Assembly: GCA_023622765.1 (NCBI GenBank)
Contig: JAMNYO010000114.1
Coordinates: 1 to 33,653 of the forward strand
Source: Bacteroidota bacterium
GTDB lineage: Bacteria > Bacteroidota > Bacteroidia > Bacteroidales > Dysgonomonadaceae
Direction of reading: 5' to 3'
DNA length: 33,653 nt
The notes beneath the pieces are model-generated. The model did no database searches. It had not been told where the DNA came from and saw nothing but the letters and a program-made list of their open reading frames with translations. Made by a program: the position numbers and the translations under genes. The number at the start of each line of letters is the position of its first letter. The first letter of the stretch is position 1. This document shows, piece after piece, positions 7,770-15,237 of this stretch.

Positions 7770-9779
7770 TTATTTCTGTTGCAACAGATGTTTCAGGTTA
7801 TCGTCGTTCGCAATCCGTTCCAGCTCGTCCTTAACAATCTGCTTCACCTCCTCCTTGATGCGCCTGTAATTCTCCTGCACCGTTTCTTTCATGCAGTCGT
7901 TGCCGTCCTCGTCCGTGAAGTCGGTAATGACGGGTATCTTCTTGTAGGCTTTCTCCTCCCGTTTCACTTTCTCTGCATCCACGACAATCTCACAATGAAA
8001 AATCTTCTGCTCGATACGCTCGTTGAAGTTGTCGGACACCGAACCGACAAACATTCCCTGCGTCAAGCCAGAAATCTTGCTCGGTGGGATAAGCGAGTCC
8101 ATCTGCGTGTTGATGGAGGTGGAAACATCCTGCCGGTTGATGGAAATAGACTGCCGCTTCTGCAATACCTTACCGAAGCGTTCTGAAAGCGTCTTGGCAG
8201 TTTCACCCACCACCTGACCGGAGAAAATATTGCCGACGGTGTTCATCACGACCTTCGCTTCGCGATCACCATAGTCGCGTACCAACTGCGAGAAATCCTG
8301 AAAGCCCAGACACACAGCGACCTTGTTGCTTCGCGCGGTGGCGATAAGGTTGTCCAGCCCCTTGAAGTAGATTGTTGGCAACTCGTCAATGATGACAGAC
8401 GACTTCAGCATCCCTTTCTTGTTGATGAGCTTCACGATACGGGAGTTATACAGACCAAGTGCCGCGCCGTAAATGTTCTGACGGTCGGGATTGTTGCCCA
8501 CGCAAAGAATCTTCGGTTCTTCGGGATTGTTGATGTCCAGTGTAAACTCGCTGTCCGACATGACCCAATAGAGCTGCGGGGAAATCATCCTCGAAAGCGG
8601 GATTTTCGCCGAAGCAATCTGTCCCATCAACTGCTCCGCAGCCCCTCCGAGCCACGCATCCATAAATGGTGAAAGGTAGTTCTCCAATTCCGAGTAAGAG
8701 GTCAGAATGGGAAAAATATCCTCATAACGGCGGTTGAGAAACTCAATGGCATGGGGAAACGTGCAATACTTTCCGTTTTGGTAGATTTTGAGATACCATA
8801 TAATACTGGCAAACAGAATTATCGGGGATTCCACAAAGAAGTCGCCCTGCTTTTGCACCCACGTTTTGTTGAGATTGAGCATTATGGTATAGGCACTCTC
8901 GTAGGCATCCGTAATATCTTCCATGAAATCCGGATGAATGGGATTGCAACGGTGTGAGCGTCGTGGATCATCGAAGTTGATTACATAAAACTTCGGCTTC
9001 ACCTTGTAGCCCTCCGGGTGATTAAGCAGATGGTTGTATGCAATGGTAGAAAGGTCGCTGAACTTAAAGTCATACACATACATGGAAAAGCCCTTTTCAA
9101 TCTGCTGCTTGATGAAATTATTTACCACTGCGTAAGACTTGCCGCTGCCCGGTGTGCCTAATACGATGGACGCACGAAAGGGATTCACCACATTTATCCA
9201 GCCGTTGTTCCAACGCTTCTTGTAGTAGAACCGTGTCGGCAGATTGACCGAATACTCGCTTTCAATAAGCCTTGTTTCCTGCATGAAGCTCTCGTTCTCG
9301 TTGTTGAACACGTCGTCCATGAGGTTGTGTTTCAAGAGGCGGCTCATCCACAGACCACCCATCAGCAGACAGACATACCCCGTCCCGATAGTCAGTATAT
9401 ACAGCCCCGTTACCGCTTCTACCGGCAACGGCAGAGCCAATATCCACCAGTTGAGGAAAAACAGCACGAAACCTACGGCAAGCACCGTCCATATCTTGCC
9501 CCAAGTGATTTTCTCACCCTTCACGCCCTTTGTTCCTAAACAGGACAGGGCAAGCAGAAGGACTGCAAACAGTTTCGTGTAGAGGATGGAACGGAACAAT
9601 CCAGCCGTGCGGTTGAAGTTCATCAGAATCCTGTCCACCACGCCGATGTCCACGCCCCATAGCCGTGTGGCTTCATAGCAGAACCAATACACGTTCATTA
9701 CCACTAAAATAATACTCACGGCACGCAGAAAATCCATGATTTTCGCCAATGCCCTCAAATCGTCTTCTTGTTGTGACAT
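7770..9779 (-). CDS. mobC: MobC, VirD4/TraG-type coupling ATPase
   Basis: This 669-residue protein links the relaxosome to the secretion channel and uses ATP to drive DNA export. The first 145 residues contain several membrane helices (about 20-37, 63-82, 97-117, 122-143). They are followed by a cytoplasmic ATPase domain with Walker A GTPGSGKS (208-215), Walker B VIIDELPT, and the coupling-protein pattern near LGFQDFSQL. The length is normal for the Bacteroides MobC group. It is the last gene of the minus-strand mobA-mobB-mobC cluster, 36 bases after mobB. No defects are seen. Confidence 0.93.
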   Translation of the reverse strand: MSQQEDDLRALAKIMDFLRAVSIILVVMNVYWFCYEATRLWGVDIGVVDRILMNFNRTAGLFRSILYTKLFAVLLLALSCLGTKGVKGEKITWGKIWTVLAVGFVLFFLNWWILALPLPVEAVTGLYILTIGTGYVCLLMGGLWMSRLLKHNLMDDVFNNENESFMQETRLIESEYSVNLPTRFYYKKRWNNGWINVVNPFRASIVLGTPGSGKSYAVVNNFIKQQIEKGFSMYVYDFKFSDLSTIAYNHLLNHPEGYKVKPKFYVINFDDPRRSHRCNPIHPDFMEDITDAYESAYTIMLNLNKTWVQKQGDFFVESPIILFASIIWYLKIYQNGKYCTFPHAIEFLNRRYEDIFPILTSYSELENYLSPFMDAWLGGAAEQLMGQIASAKIPLSRMISPQLYWVMSDSEFTLDINNPEEPKILCVGNNPDRQNIYGAALGLYNSRIVKLINKKGMLKSSVIIDELPTIYFKGLDNLIATARSNKVAVCLGFQDFSQLVRDYGDREAKVVMNTVGNIFSGQVVGETAKTLSERFGKVLQKRQSISINRQDVSTSINTQMDSLIPPSKISGLTQGMFVGSVSDNFNERIEQKIFHCEIVVDAEKVKREEKAYKKIPVITDFTDEDGNDCMKETVQENYRRIKEEVKQIVKDELERIANDDNLKHLLQQK

Positions 9780-9815
9780 ACATTGATATTGTTTGATTGT
9801 TGATACTTTGATTGC

Positions 9816-11066
9816 TTACATTCCCAAGCCTTTGCGCTTCTTCTTTTTCTTCTTGCGCTGCATAGCCCGGATGAAGGCTTCCTCCTCGGCATCCACCGCC
9901 GGGCCTTCGGTAGTGAACAAGCCCATGCCGTCCCAATCCTTTCCGTGTTCGGAAACAGAAAGACTTGGCGTTTCCTCATGTCCTTCCGGGGTAATGGAAA
10001 GCGGAATCGGCTGCTGTCCGGCGTATGGCAGCGTGAAGTGTTCCTGCAAGGCGTTGGCGGAAAGTTCCCTGCCCATGCGCGAACCGTTCAGCACACATCC
10101 CGTGCGGTGGTCGATGAACGTGGCTCCGTAAATGCGCCCTTCCTCCGTGCAGCGCAGCACGGTGTCAATGCCTTTCTCTTTGAGCGTATCAATGAACTTC
10201 TCCTTATCATACGTGTCTTGCAGCACGGAAAGGACGGTGCGTTTCGTCATGTCGGCAAGTTTTCTGTCTTTAATCTCCGCCTTTGAACGGGCAAACTTTC
10301 GCTGCGCGGCATCATAGCCGACGGACTTCCCGAACAGCGAAGACTTGAAAGGATTGCCGACCTTGTTGCCCCTGTCGTCCGTAACGGAATAGACCAGCCC
10401 GTTATATTCTCGTCCGCGCACGTTGCCCCGCACTTCCTCCACCGTCATATTATATAAGGAAAGGAGGGCGCGGTATTCGCCCATCGTCTGGAAGCGGTAA
10501 CGGCGGTTTAGTTCCTTAACCACATTTCCCACCTGTTTCTTCACATCGCCAGCCGAAGCATCCACCTTATGCAGCGGCATATCAGTACGGCGGCTTTTCC
10601 GTTCCGCATCGTGCAGTCCGTATTTTCGTTCCAGTTCACGGGTTATCTGCTTACTCCGGTAAAAGTTATTTCGGGTGTCAATGCTCCTGCCGCTTTCGTC
10701 CACCCGTACCGTCACGATATGAAGGTGGTGGCGGTCGATGTCCTCATGCTTGAAAACGAGGTAAGGCTGACCACCGAAGCCCATCTTCTCCAGATACTCT
10801 CGTGCGATGTCCTGAAGCTCCGTATCGGTCAGCACATCGTCAGGATGGGGATTGAGCGAGATATGCACTACCGGTTTTTCCACCTTCGACCGCACGGGCA
10901 TCAGAGCGAGAAAGTCCTCCATCGCCCTATGGATGTCCACCGTTCCCGTGCCGTCATTGTAGATGCGGCTGGTTGTCAGAAGCCGCCCTTTCGCCTCGTT
11001 GATCTTCTCCCCGTTGTAGGCAAGTGCTCCGTACAATGAAATTCCTAAACTGATTTTTGCGACCAT
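9816..11066 (-). CDS. mobB: MobB relaxase (mobilisation nuclease)
   Basis: This 416-residue relaxase should nick one strand at oriT and stay attached to the 5' end during transfer. The metal-binding histidine motif is clear: HEDIDRHHLHIV, residues 107-118. An early Tyr in the first 20 residues (Y12 or Y17) is a possible catalytic tyrosine, but I cannot choose between them. The C terminus is strongly basic (a KKKKKKRK run), probably for DNA contact. Its start overlaps the end of mobA by 22 bases, so translation is probably coupled. It belongs to the relaxase/mobilisation nuclease family typical of CTnDOT-like elements. Confidence 0.92.
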   Translation of the reverse strand: MVAKISLGISLYGALAYNGEKINEAKGRLLTTSRIYNDGTGTVDIHRAMEDFLALMPVRSKVEKPVVHISLNPHPDDVLTDTELQDIAREYLEKMGFGGQPYLVFKHEDIDRHHLHIVTVRVDESGRSIDTRNNFYRSKQITRELERKYGLHDAERKSRRTDMPLHKVDASAGDVKKQVGNVVKELNRRYRFQTMGEYRALLSLYNMTVEEVRGNVRGREYNGLVYSVTDDRGNKVGNPFKSSLFGKSVGYDAAQRKFARSKAEIKDRKLADMTKRTVLSVLQDTYDKEKFIDTLKEKGIDTVLRCTEEGRIYGATFIDHRTGCVLNGSRMGRELSANALQEHFTLPYAGQQPIPLSITPEGHEETPSLSVSEHGKDWDGMGLFTTEGPAVDAEEEAFIRAMQRKKKKKKRKGLGM

Positions 11067-11548
11067 TTTGCCTCCAGTTGAGTTTCACCCTTCTTCAAAC
11101 GCGACTCGGCAGAGTCCAAACAAGTTTGGCTCTGCTCTCGCTGCTCTTTTAGTTCTCTTGAAAGTTCCACAATCTTACGACTCAGTTTCACGAGTTCCAC
11201 GGTCTGTTGTTCCAACTTGTAGAGCAACGCCATCGCCTTTTTCTCGGAAAAATGCAGCCTCAGTTCCTTCACCACTTGGTTGTAGTTCGTGCCTATCGCG
11301 CGGAACTGCGCATGAAAATCGGACAGTCTGGTGTAATAATCCACCAGCGTCTTGTCCACTTTCAGTACCTTGAACGGTTGCCCGAAGAAGTGCGCTTTCA
11401 GGAAAACCGACTTGGCGTAAACGCCCGACTTCTCGAACATGACGAGGAAACGGTTGTGTTCCTCCTCGCTGAAACGGACGGTGTAGCGGAACACCGCCGG
11501 GTCGAGTTTGGGATTTCTCCCGCCTTTCTTTCTTCTTTTTTCACTCAT
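11045..11548 (-). CDS. mobA: MobA, relaxosome accessory protein
   Basis: This is a 167-residue basic protein with a KRRKKGGRNPK start, a region resembling ribbon-helix-helix accessory proteins (YTVRFSEEEHNRF), and a long helical C-terminal half with coiled-coil character (repeated LSRKIVELSRELKEQREQ-like heptads). Proteins of this position and type bind oriT and help the relaxase. It is the first gene of the mob cluster and the closest to the candidate oriT. No catalytic motif is present, as expected. Confidence 0.85.
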   Translation of the reverse strand: MSEKRRKKGGRNPKLDPAVFRYTVRFSEEEHNRFLVMFEKSGVYAKSVFLKAHFFGQPFKVLKVDKTLVDYYTRLSDFHAQFRAIGTNYNQVVKELRLHFSEKKAMALLYKLEQQTVELVKLSRKIVELSRELKEQREQSQTCLDSAESRLKKGETQLEAKWSQKSV

Positions 11549-11676
11549 ATTACTTTGGATTTAGCGGTTTAACGGCATAAGCCGCCGCTTCATGGCACAG
11601 ACACCGTAGGTTTGAGAGGCTTCCCGACTTCGGAGGGTAAGCCCGCCCCCTGCAAGGGCAAGGCGTTTTCAGGGAT

Positions 11677-11752
11677 GCTCAAAATGTTTTGAGCGGCTGA
11701 AAACATACCTTGCTATGTTCAGGTGAACATAAAAATCCGTCGGGGACGGATT
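11677..11752. other. candidate origin of transfer (oriT)
   Basis: Three perfect inverted repeats lie in a row between mobA and traA: GCTCAAAA/TTTTGAGC (11677-11684, 11687-11694), TATGTTCA/TGAACATA (11714-11721, 11724-11731) and AATCCGTC/GACGGATT (11734-11741, 11745-11752). Spacers are only 2 or 3 bases. A non-coding block of tight repeats beside the relaxase genes, with tra on the other side, is the usual setting for oriT. The nick site cannot be placed from sequence alone. Confidence 0.65.
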
Positions 11753-11813
11753 GGGGATAATGCCTTTCAAACTCCGGGCTGCGCCACCTGCGGCGTACCC
11801 TGCCGTTCGGGTG

Positions 11814-11821
11814 CAAAGTTA
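11814..11821 (-). promoter_or_regulatory. possible mobABC promoter -7 box
   Basis: On the minus strand 11821-11814 reads TAACTTTG, a match to TAnnTTTG, pointing towards mobA. No TTTG is seen at the -33 position. If used, the transcript would start near 11805 and cross all three oriT repeats before mobA. Confidence 0.35.
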
Positions 11822-12031
11822 CGCCCTTAAAGCGATGTCGGACAGAGGCTTGACCCGGACAATCGGTGCCAACCGGCGCAACGTGCTGCCACTTGCCGGA
11901 GAAGTGATACAAGTTCCAAAATATCATTGTTTATTTGCAGCATGATTCAAGGAACAAACGATTTGAAGATATGAAAAACGGAACTTCCAAATACCCGGCA
12001 AACCGCTTCGGCGGAGGTTTGCAAAACCGAA

Positions 12032-12193
12032 TATCCGCATCAGCGGATACCCGGTCTTACAACAATGCGGTGATTCAAGCATTCAATGACTTCATGACGC
12101 AATGCCGTCATTCACCGGTTATCCGGATACGGGCTTCACCCCTGAAGCGGATACGTGCTGAACCGCCCTGATAATGATTTGCGGACGCGGATA
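12032..12193. promoter_or_regulatory. cluster of CGGATA/TATCCG sites upstream of traA
   Basis: Six copies of the hexamer occur in 162 bases: TATCCG at 12032 and 12120, CGGATA at 12044, 12124, 12148 and 12188. They form a 7-bp hairpin (TATCCGC/GCGGATA, 12032-12049) and a 10-bp palindrome (12120-12129). An additional perfect repeat GCTTCA/TGAAGC lies at 12133-12148. The block ends 65 bases before the traA start, where tra operon regulators would act. No clear TAnnTTTG box is visible between it and traA. Confidence 0.5.
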
Positions 12194-12258
12194 TGTAAGC
12201 CACCGCTCCCGTACAGGAACAAGAAAACAATTCATCAACAATTAAAAACAATAGAACA

Positions 12259-13020
12259 ATGAGTAATGAAATCTTCGTTGCATTCGCAACACAAAAGGGA
12301 GGCATCGGCAAATCGACCGTCACGGCACTTGCCGCCAGTTACCTCCACAACATGCAAGGTCATAATGTCGCCGTCATAGATTGCGACGCCCCGCAGCACA
12401 GCATCCATGAGCTGCGTGAACGTGAAACGAAACTTATCGACGAGAGCCTCTATTTCAAGGCACTCGCGTGTGACCACTTCCGCAAAATAAGAAAGAACGC
12501 CTATCCGGTCATTGCAAGCGATGCCCTCAACGCCCTTGACGATGCCGAAAGGATGCTTGCCGAAGAAGAAGTGAAACCGGACATCGTGTTCTTCGATATG
12601 CCGGGAACGCTGAAAAGCAACGGGGTTGTAAAGACCCTCTCGCAGATGGACTACATCTTCGCGCCCATGAGTGCCGACCGCTTCGTCGTGGAAAGCACCC
12701 TGCAATTCGCCGTGATGTTCCGTGACAACCTCATGACGACGGGACAGGCGAAAACAAAAGGGCTGTACCTGTTCTGGACAATGGTGGACGGCAGGGAGAA
12801 GAACGGCCTGTACGACTTGTACGAGGATGTGATTGCCGAAATGGGGCTGTCGGTGTTGTCCACCCGCCTGCCCGACAGTAAGAAGTTCCGGCGCGACCTC
12901 TCGGAAGAGCGCAAGAGTGTTTTCCGCTCGACCATCTTCCCGATGGACGCATCCCTGATGAAAGGCAGCGGCATCCGCGAGTTCTCGGAAGAGATTGCCG
13001 GCATCATCAAACCGCAATGA
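12259..13020 (+). CDS. traA: TraA, ParA/MinD-type ATPase
   Basis: This is a 253-residue cytoplasmic ATPase and the first gene of the transfer operon. The deviant Walker A KGGIGKST is at residues 13-20, with a second motif VIDCDAPQ and a Walker B-like stretch DIVFFDMPG. ParA-type proteins move or position DNA or protein complexes. In this family the exact role in conjugation is not settled, and positioning of the relaxosome or channel is a guess. The end overlaps the traB start (ATGA, 4 bases), so the genes are translationally coupled. Confidence 0.9.
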   Translation: MSNEIFVAFATQKGGIGKSTVTALAASYLHNMQGHNVAVIDCDAPQHSIHELRERETKLIDESLYFKALACDHFRKIRKNAYPVIASDALNALDDAERMLAEEEVKPDIVFFDMPGTLKSNGVVKTLSQMDYIFAPMSADRFVVESTLQFAVMFRDNLMTTGQAKTKGLYLFWTMVDGREKNGLYDLYEDVIAEMGLSVLSTRLPDSKKFRRDLSEERKSVFRSTIFPMDASLMKGSGIREFSEEIAGIIKPQ

Positions 13021-13457
13021 CTATGGGCAGCAGGAAAGTGAACACCGAAGGCATCGACGAGGAACTGTTGATAGCCTCCATCGGCAGACGCAAGCAGGAC
13101 GGGACCCTGTACCGTGCGCAGGAGCCGCCCACACCTGCCCACGCAGAGGAAAGCGTCCCGGAAACGGAACAGTCCCCCGTGCCGTCAAGGGAGAAGCCGC
13201 CGAAAGACAGCGGACGCCGCAAACGGCAGGAAGATGACTATTCCGGTATGTTCCTCCGCCGCAACGAGATAAAGACCCGCCAGTGTGTCTATATCAGCCG
13301 CGATGTACACAGCAAGATCTTGAAAATCGTGAACGACATCGCCGGACGGGAAATCTCGGTAGGCGGCTACGTGGACACCGTGCTGCGCCAACATCTGGAA
13401 CAGCACAAGGAGAAAATAAACGAATTATACAAAAAACAACGTGAAGATTTAATCTGA
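13017..13457 (+). CDS. traB: TraB, DUF3408-like protein
   Basis: This 146-residue soluble protein has a low-complexity, proline- and glutamate-rich middle and a C-terminal domain (QCVYISRDVHSKILKIV, then GYVDTVLRQHLEQHKEKINELY). The C-terminal domain looks like the DUF3408 family found in Bacteroides conjugative elements and is probably a ribbon-helix-helix-like fold. Its function is not established. Together with the ParA-like TraA just upstream, it may act as the DNA- or partner-binding half of a ParA/ParB-like pair; this is inference. The next two genes carry related domains. Confidence 0.75.
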   Translation: MTMGSRKVNTEGIDEELLIASIGRRKQDGTLYRAQEPPTPAHAEESVPETEQSPVPSREKPPKDSGRRKRQEDDYSGMFLRRNEIKTRQCVYISRDVHSKILKIVNDIAGREISVGGYVDTVLRQHLEQHKEKINELYKKQREDLI

Positions 13458-13459
13458 AT

Positions 13460-13735
13460 ATGGAAAAGAAACAAGAAAACGGAAGCCCGCAGCAAAATAG
13501 CGGGAGTATGCTTGCACAAGTGCAGGCGAGTGTGGAAATCCTGTCGCCCATTCCGGTAAACGGCAAATGCGGCGAGAAGGACTTCCACGACCGCATCATG
13601 CGCATTACCCGCGTGATCGGGCATGACAGGCTGTCGCTGTCCGCCTATATCGACCATGTGCTTGCGCATCACTTCAAGCAATGCGAGGATGCGATAAAGA
13701 GCCTGTACGCCCAAAATTACAATTCAGTATTTTAA
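13460..13735 (+). CDS. traC: DUF3408-like protein (TraC position)
   Basis: This 91-residue protein starts 2 bases after the traB stop. The C-terminal 55 residues (DFHDRIMRITRVIG, then SLSAYIDHVLAHHFKQCEDAIKSLY) match the pattern of the TraB C-terminal domain: a helix, a short strand with (S/G)xYIDxVL, and a final amphipathic helix. The N-terminal part is polar. No function is known. It is probably a paralogue of its neighbours, and the gene symbol rests on position only. Confidence 0.6.
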   Translation: MEKKQENGSPQQNSGSMLAQVQASVEILSPIPVNGKCGEKDFHDRIMRITRVIGHDRLSLSAYIDHVLAHHFKQCEDAIKSLYAQNYNSVF

Positions 13736-13753
13736 CCATCAAAAGAAACAGAC

Positions 13754-13993
13754 ATGAAAAGAAAGAAGAATGACTATCGAGCCTTCATGAAGAAATCAGG
13801 CTTCAAGGCAAGGGAGGGAAAACAAGTGTACATCAGCAAGGAAACCCATGACAAGATTGCCATGCTTGTCCGCTGGTTGGGTGACGGGGAAGTTACAATC
13901 GCCGACTTCACCGAGAACGTGGTACGCGAGTTCCTGTGTACACACCGTGACGAGCTGAACCGAATGTTGAACGCTGTCCCCAAAGAACTATGA
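13754..13993 (+). CDS. small DUF3408-like protein
   Basis: These 79 residues almost entirely match the domain shared by the two preceding genes (KQVYISKETHDKIAMLV, then ADFTENVVREFLCTHRDELNRML). It begins with a basic stretch (KRKKNDYRAFMKKSGFKAREGKQ). It is the third member of the run and may arise from tandem duplication. Its last codons overlap the traD start (ATGA). Function is unknown. Confidence 0.6.
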   Translation: MKRKKNDYRAFMKKSGFKAREGKQVYISKETHDKIAMLVRWLGDGEVTIADFTENVVREFLCTHRDELNRMLNAVPKEL

Positions 13994-14706
13994 ACATGAC
14001 CATCATTCTCCTGACCGTATCGGTCGGCTGTAACCTCTGGTTCCTGTTCCTGCTGCTCTATGACCGCATCATGGACACTAAGATTGTCCGCTTCTTCCGC
14101 AATCTTGCCGGACTGTGGCGGGCATTGGACTGCAAGGTGGCAAAGCAGGAAACGACAACAGAAACGCCGCCCGAAGAAGTACAGGACATCATCGGCAAGA
14201 GCCGTTTCAAAATGGCTTCAACCCGGACAACCGCTGCCATACCGGTGCCACAAACTGCCACTTTGGAAAAAGGCATTGAACTGTCGGAGGAAGACGCTAC
14301 TTTTGACGACGGAAACGCGGAAACCGCCTCACGCCCGGCACAAGTCCCGGAAGACAAACTTGATGAAACCTTCACAAGCATTCCGCCTTCGGAACTGGAG
14401 TACGGGGAGGATGAACCGGAAGAGGGTGAACCGGATTCGCCACGGGCTTCGGGCAGCAGTTTTGACGAGATTGACAATGCGGTCAGGACAGCCAAGAACC
14501 CGGAAGCGACAGAGAAAGAATGTGAGAAAGCGGCAAAGGTTTTCTCCGATATGGAAGGAACGGAACTGTACGACAAACTGATGTCAGGCTCGACGGAACT
14601 GAGCATCCGCATCAAGGGACTGATTGAGGTCAGACTCAAAAAGCCGAAGAAAGAGTTTACCGTACCTGACAACATCGAGGACTTCGACATCCGCGACTAT
14701 GTATAA
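13990..14706 (+). CDS. traD: TraD, membrane-anchored acidic protein
   Basis: This 238-residue protein has one N-terminal membrane helix (about residues 3-24), a short basic stretch, then a long acidic and proline-rich region (many Glu, Ser and Pro) and a helical C-terminal third (TAKNPEATEKECEKAAKVF and onward). Bacteroides annotations call proteins of this position TraD. It shares nothing visible with the F-plasmid TraD coupling protein. Function is unknown; an adaptor at the inner membrane is a guess. Confidence 0.7.
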   Translation: MNMTIILLTVSVGCNLWFLFLLLYDRIMDTKIVRFFRNLAGLWRALDCKVAKQETTTETPPEEVQDIIGKSRFKMASTRTTAAIPVPQTATLEKGIELSEEDATFDDGNAETASRPAQVPEDKLDETFTSIPPSELEYGEDEPEEGEPDSPRASGSSFDEIDNAVRTAKNPEATEKECEKAAKVFSDMEGTELYDKLMSGSTELSIRIKGLIEVRLKKPKKEFTVPDNIEDFDIRDYV

Positions 14707-14909
14707 CGACTAAAAAAGAAAGGAAATGAAAAAGTAGAATGACATCACCACAGGCGCACGGCGGTACAAGGTACAGCCAACCCGCAACGGACACGCCCGA
14801 GTCCGTGGAAACAAACAGGCAAACCACTAAACCAAAGTAAAGTAATCAAGTATCAACCGCCCGACAAAGGACTATCCACCCTTTCGACGGCACAAAACAA
14901 GAACAGTTT
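14707..14909 (+). other. gap between traD and traE with two small frames
   Basis: Two frames are visible. From ATG 14726 (after GAAAGGAA) the frame reads M K K, then TAG at 14735-14737, then 30 basic codons (NDITTGARRYKVQPTRNGHA and onward) to a TAA at 14828-14830. An overlapping frame, 14739-14840, gives a 33-residue hydrophilic peptide (MTSPQAHGGTRY and onward). Either could be a small or broken gene. Neither is recognised. Confidence 0.3.
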
Positions 14910-15227
14910 ATGAAGAAGAACATCTTGAAAAACAAAAGAGCAATCCTCTCAACGGCACTCGTCATCGCCGCAACCGCCTCCGTCTTCGCGCAGGGAAACG
15001 GACTGGCAGGCATCAACGAAGCCACCTCTATGGTCACCAGTTATTTTGACCCCGGCACGAAACTCATCTACGCCATCGGCGCGGTGGTCGGTCTTATCGG
15101 AGGTGTAAAAGTGTATGGCAAGTTCTCGTCCGGCGATCCCGACACAAGCAAGACAGCCGCCTCATGGTTCGGAGCCTGTATCTTTCTGATTGTCGCCGCC
15201 ACTATCCTGCGCTCATTCTTCCTTTAA
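14910..15227 (+). CDS. traE: TraE, DUF4134 pilin-like membrane protein
   Basis: This 105-residue protein has a signal-like N terminus (hydrophobic stretch, then SVFAQG as a likely cleavage site) and two further hydrophobic helices (LIYAIGAVVGLIGGVKVYG and SWFGACIFLIVAATIL). Size and layout fit the DUF4134 family, which resembles the VirB2/TrbC major pilin of type IV secretion systems. It directly precedes traF, with 10 bases between them. Confidence 0.85.
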   Translation: MKKNILKNKRAILSTALVIAATASVFAQGNGLAGINEATSMVTSYFDPGTKLIYAIGAVVGLIGGVKVYGKFSSGDPDTSKTAASWFGACIFLIVAATILRSFFL

Positions 15228-15237
15228 TACGCAATGT

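Noticed and set aside
11935-12171. 78-codon plus-strand frame before traA
   Set aside because: It covers the repeat cluster and oriT-side DNA, and its composition follows the repeats; no family is recognisable.
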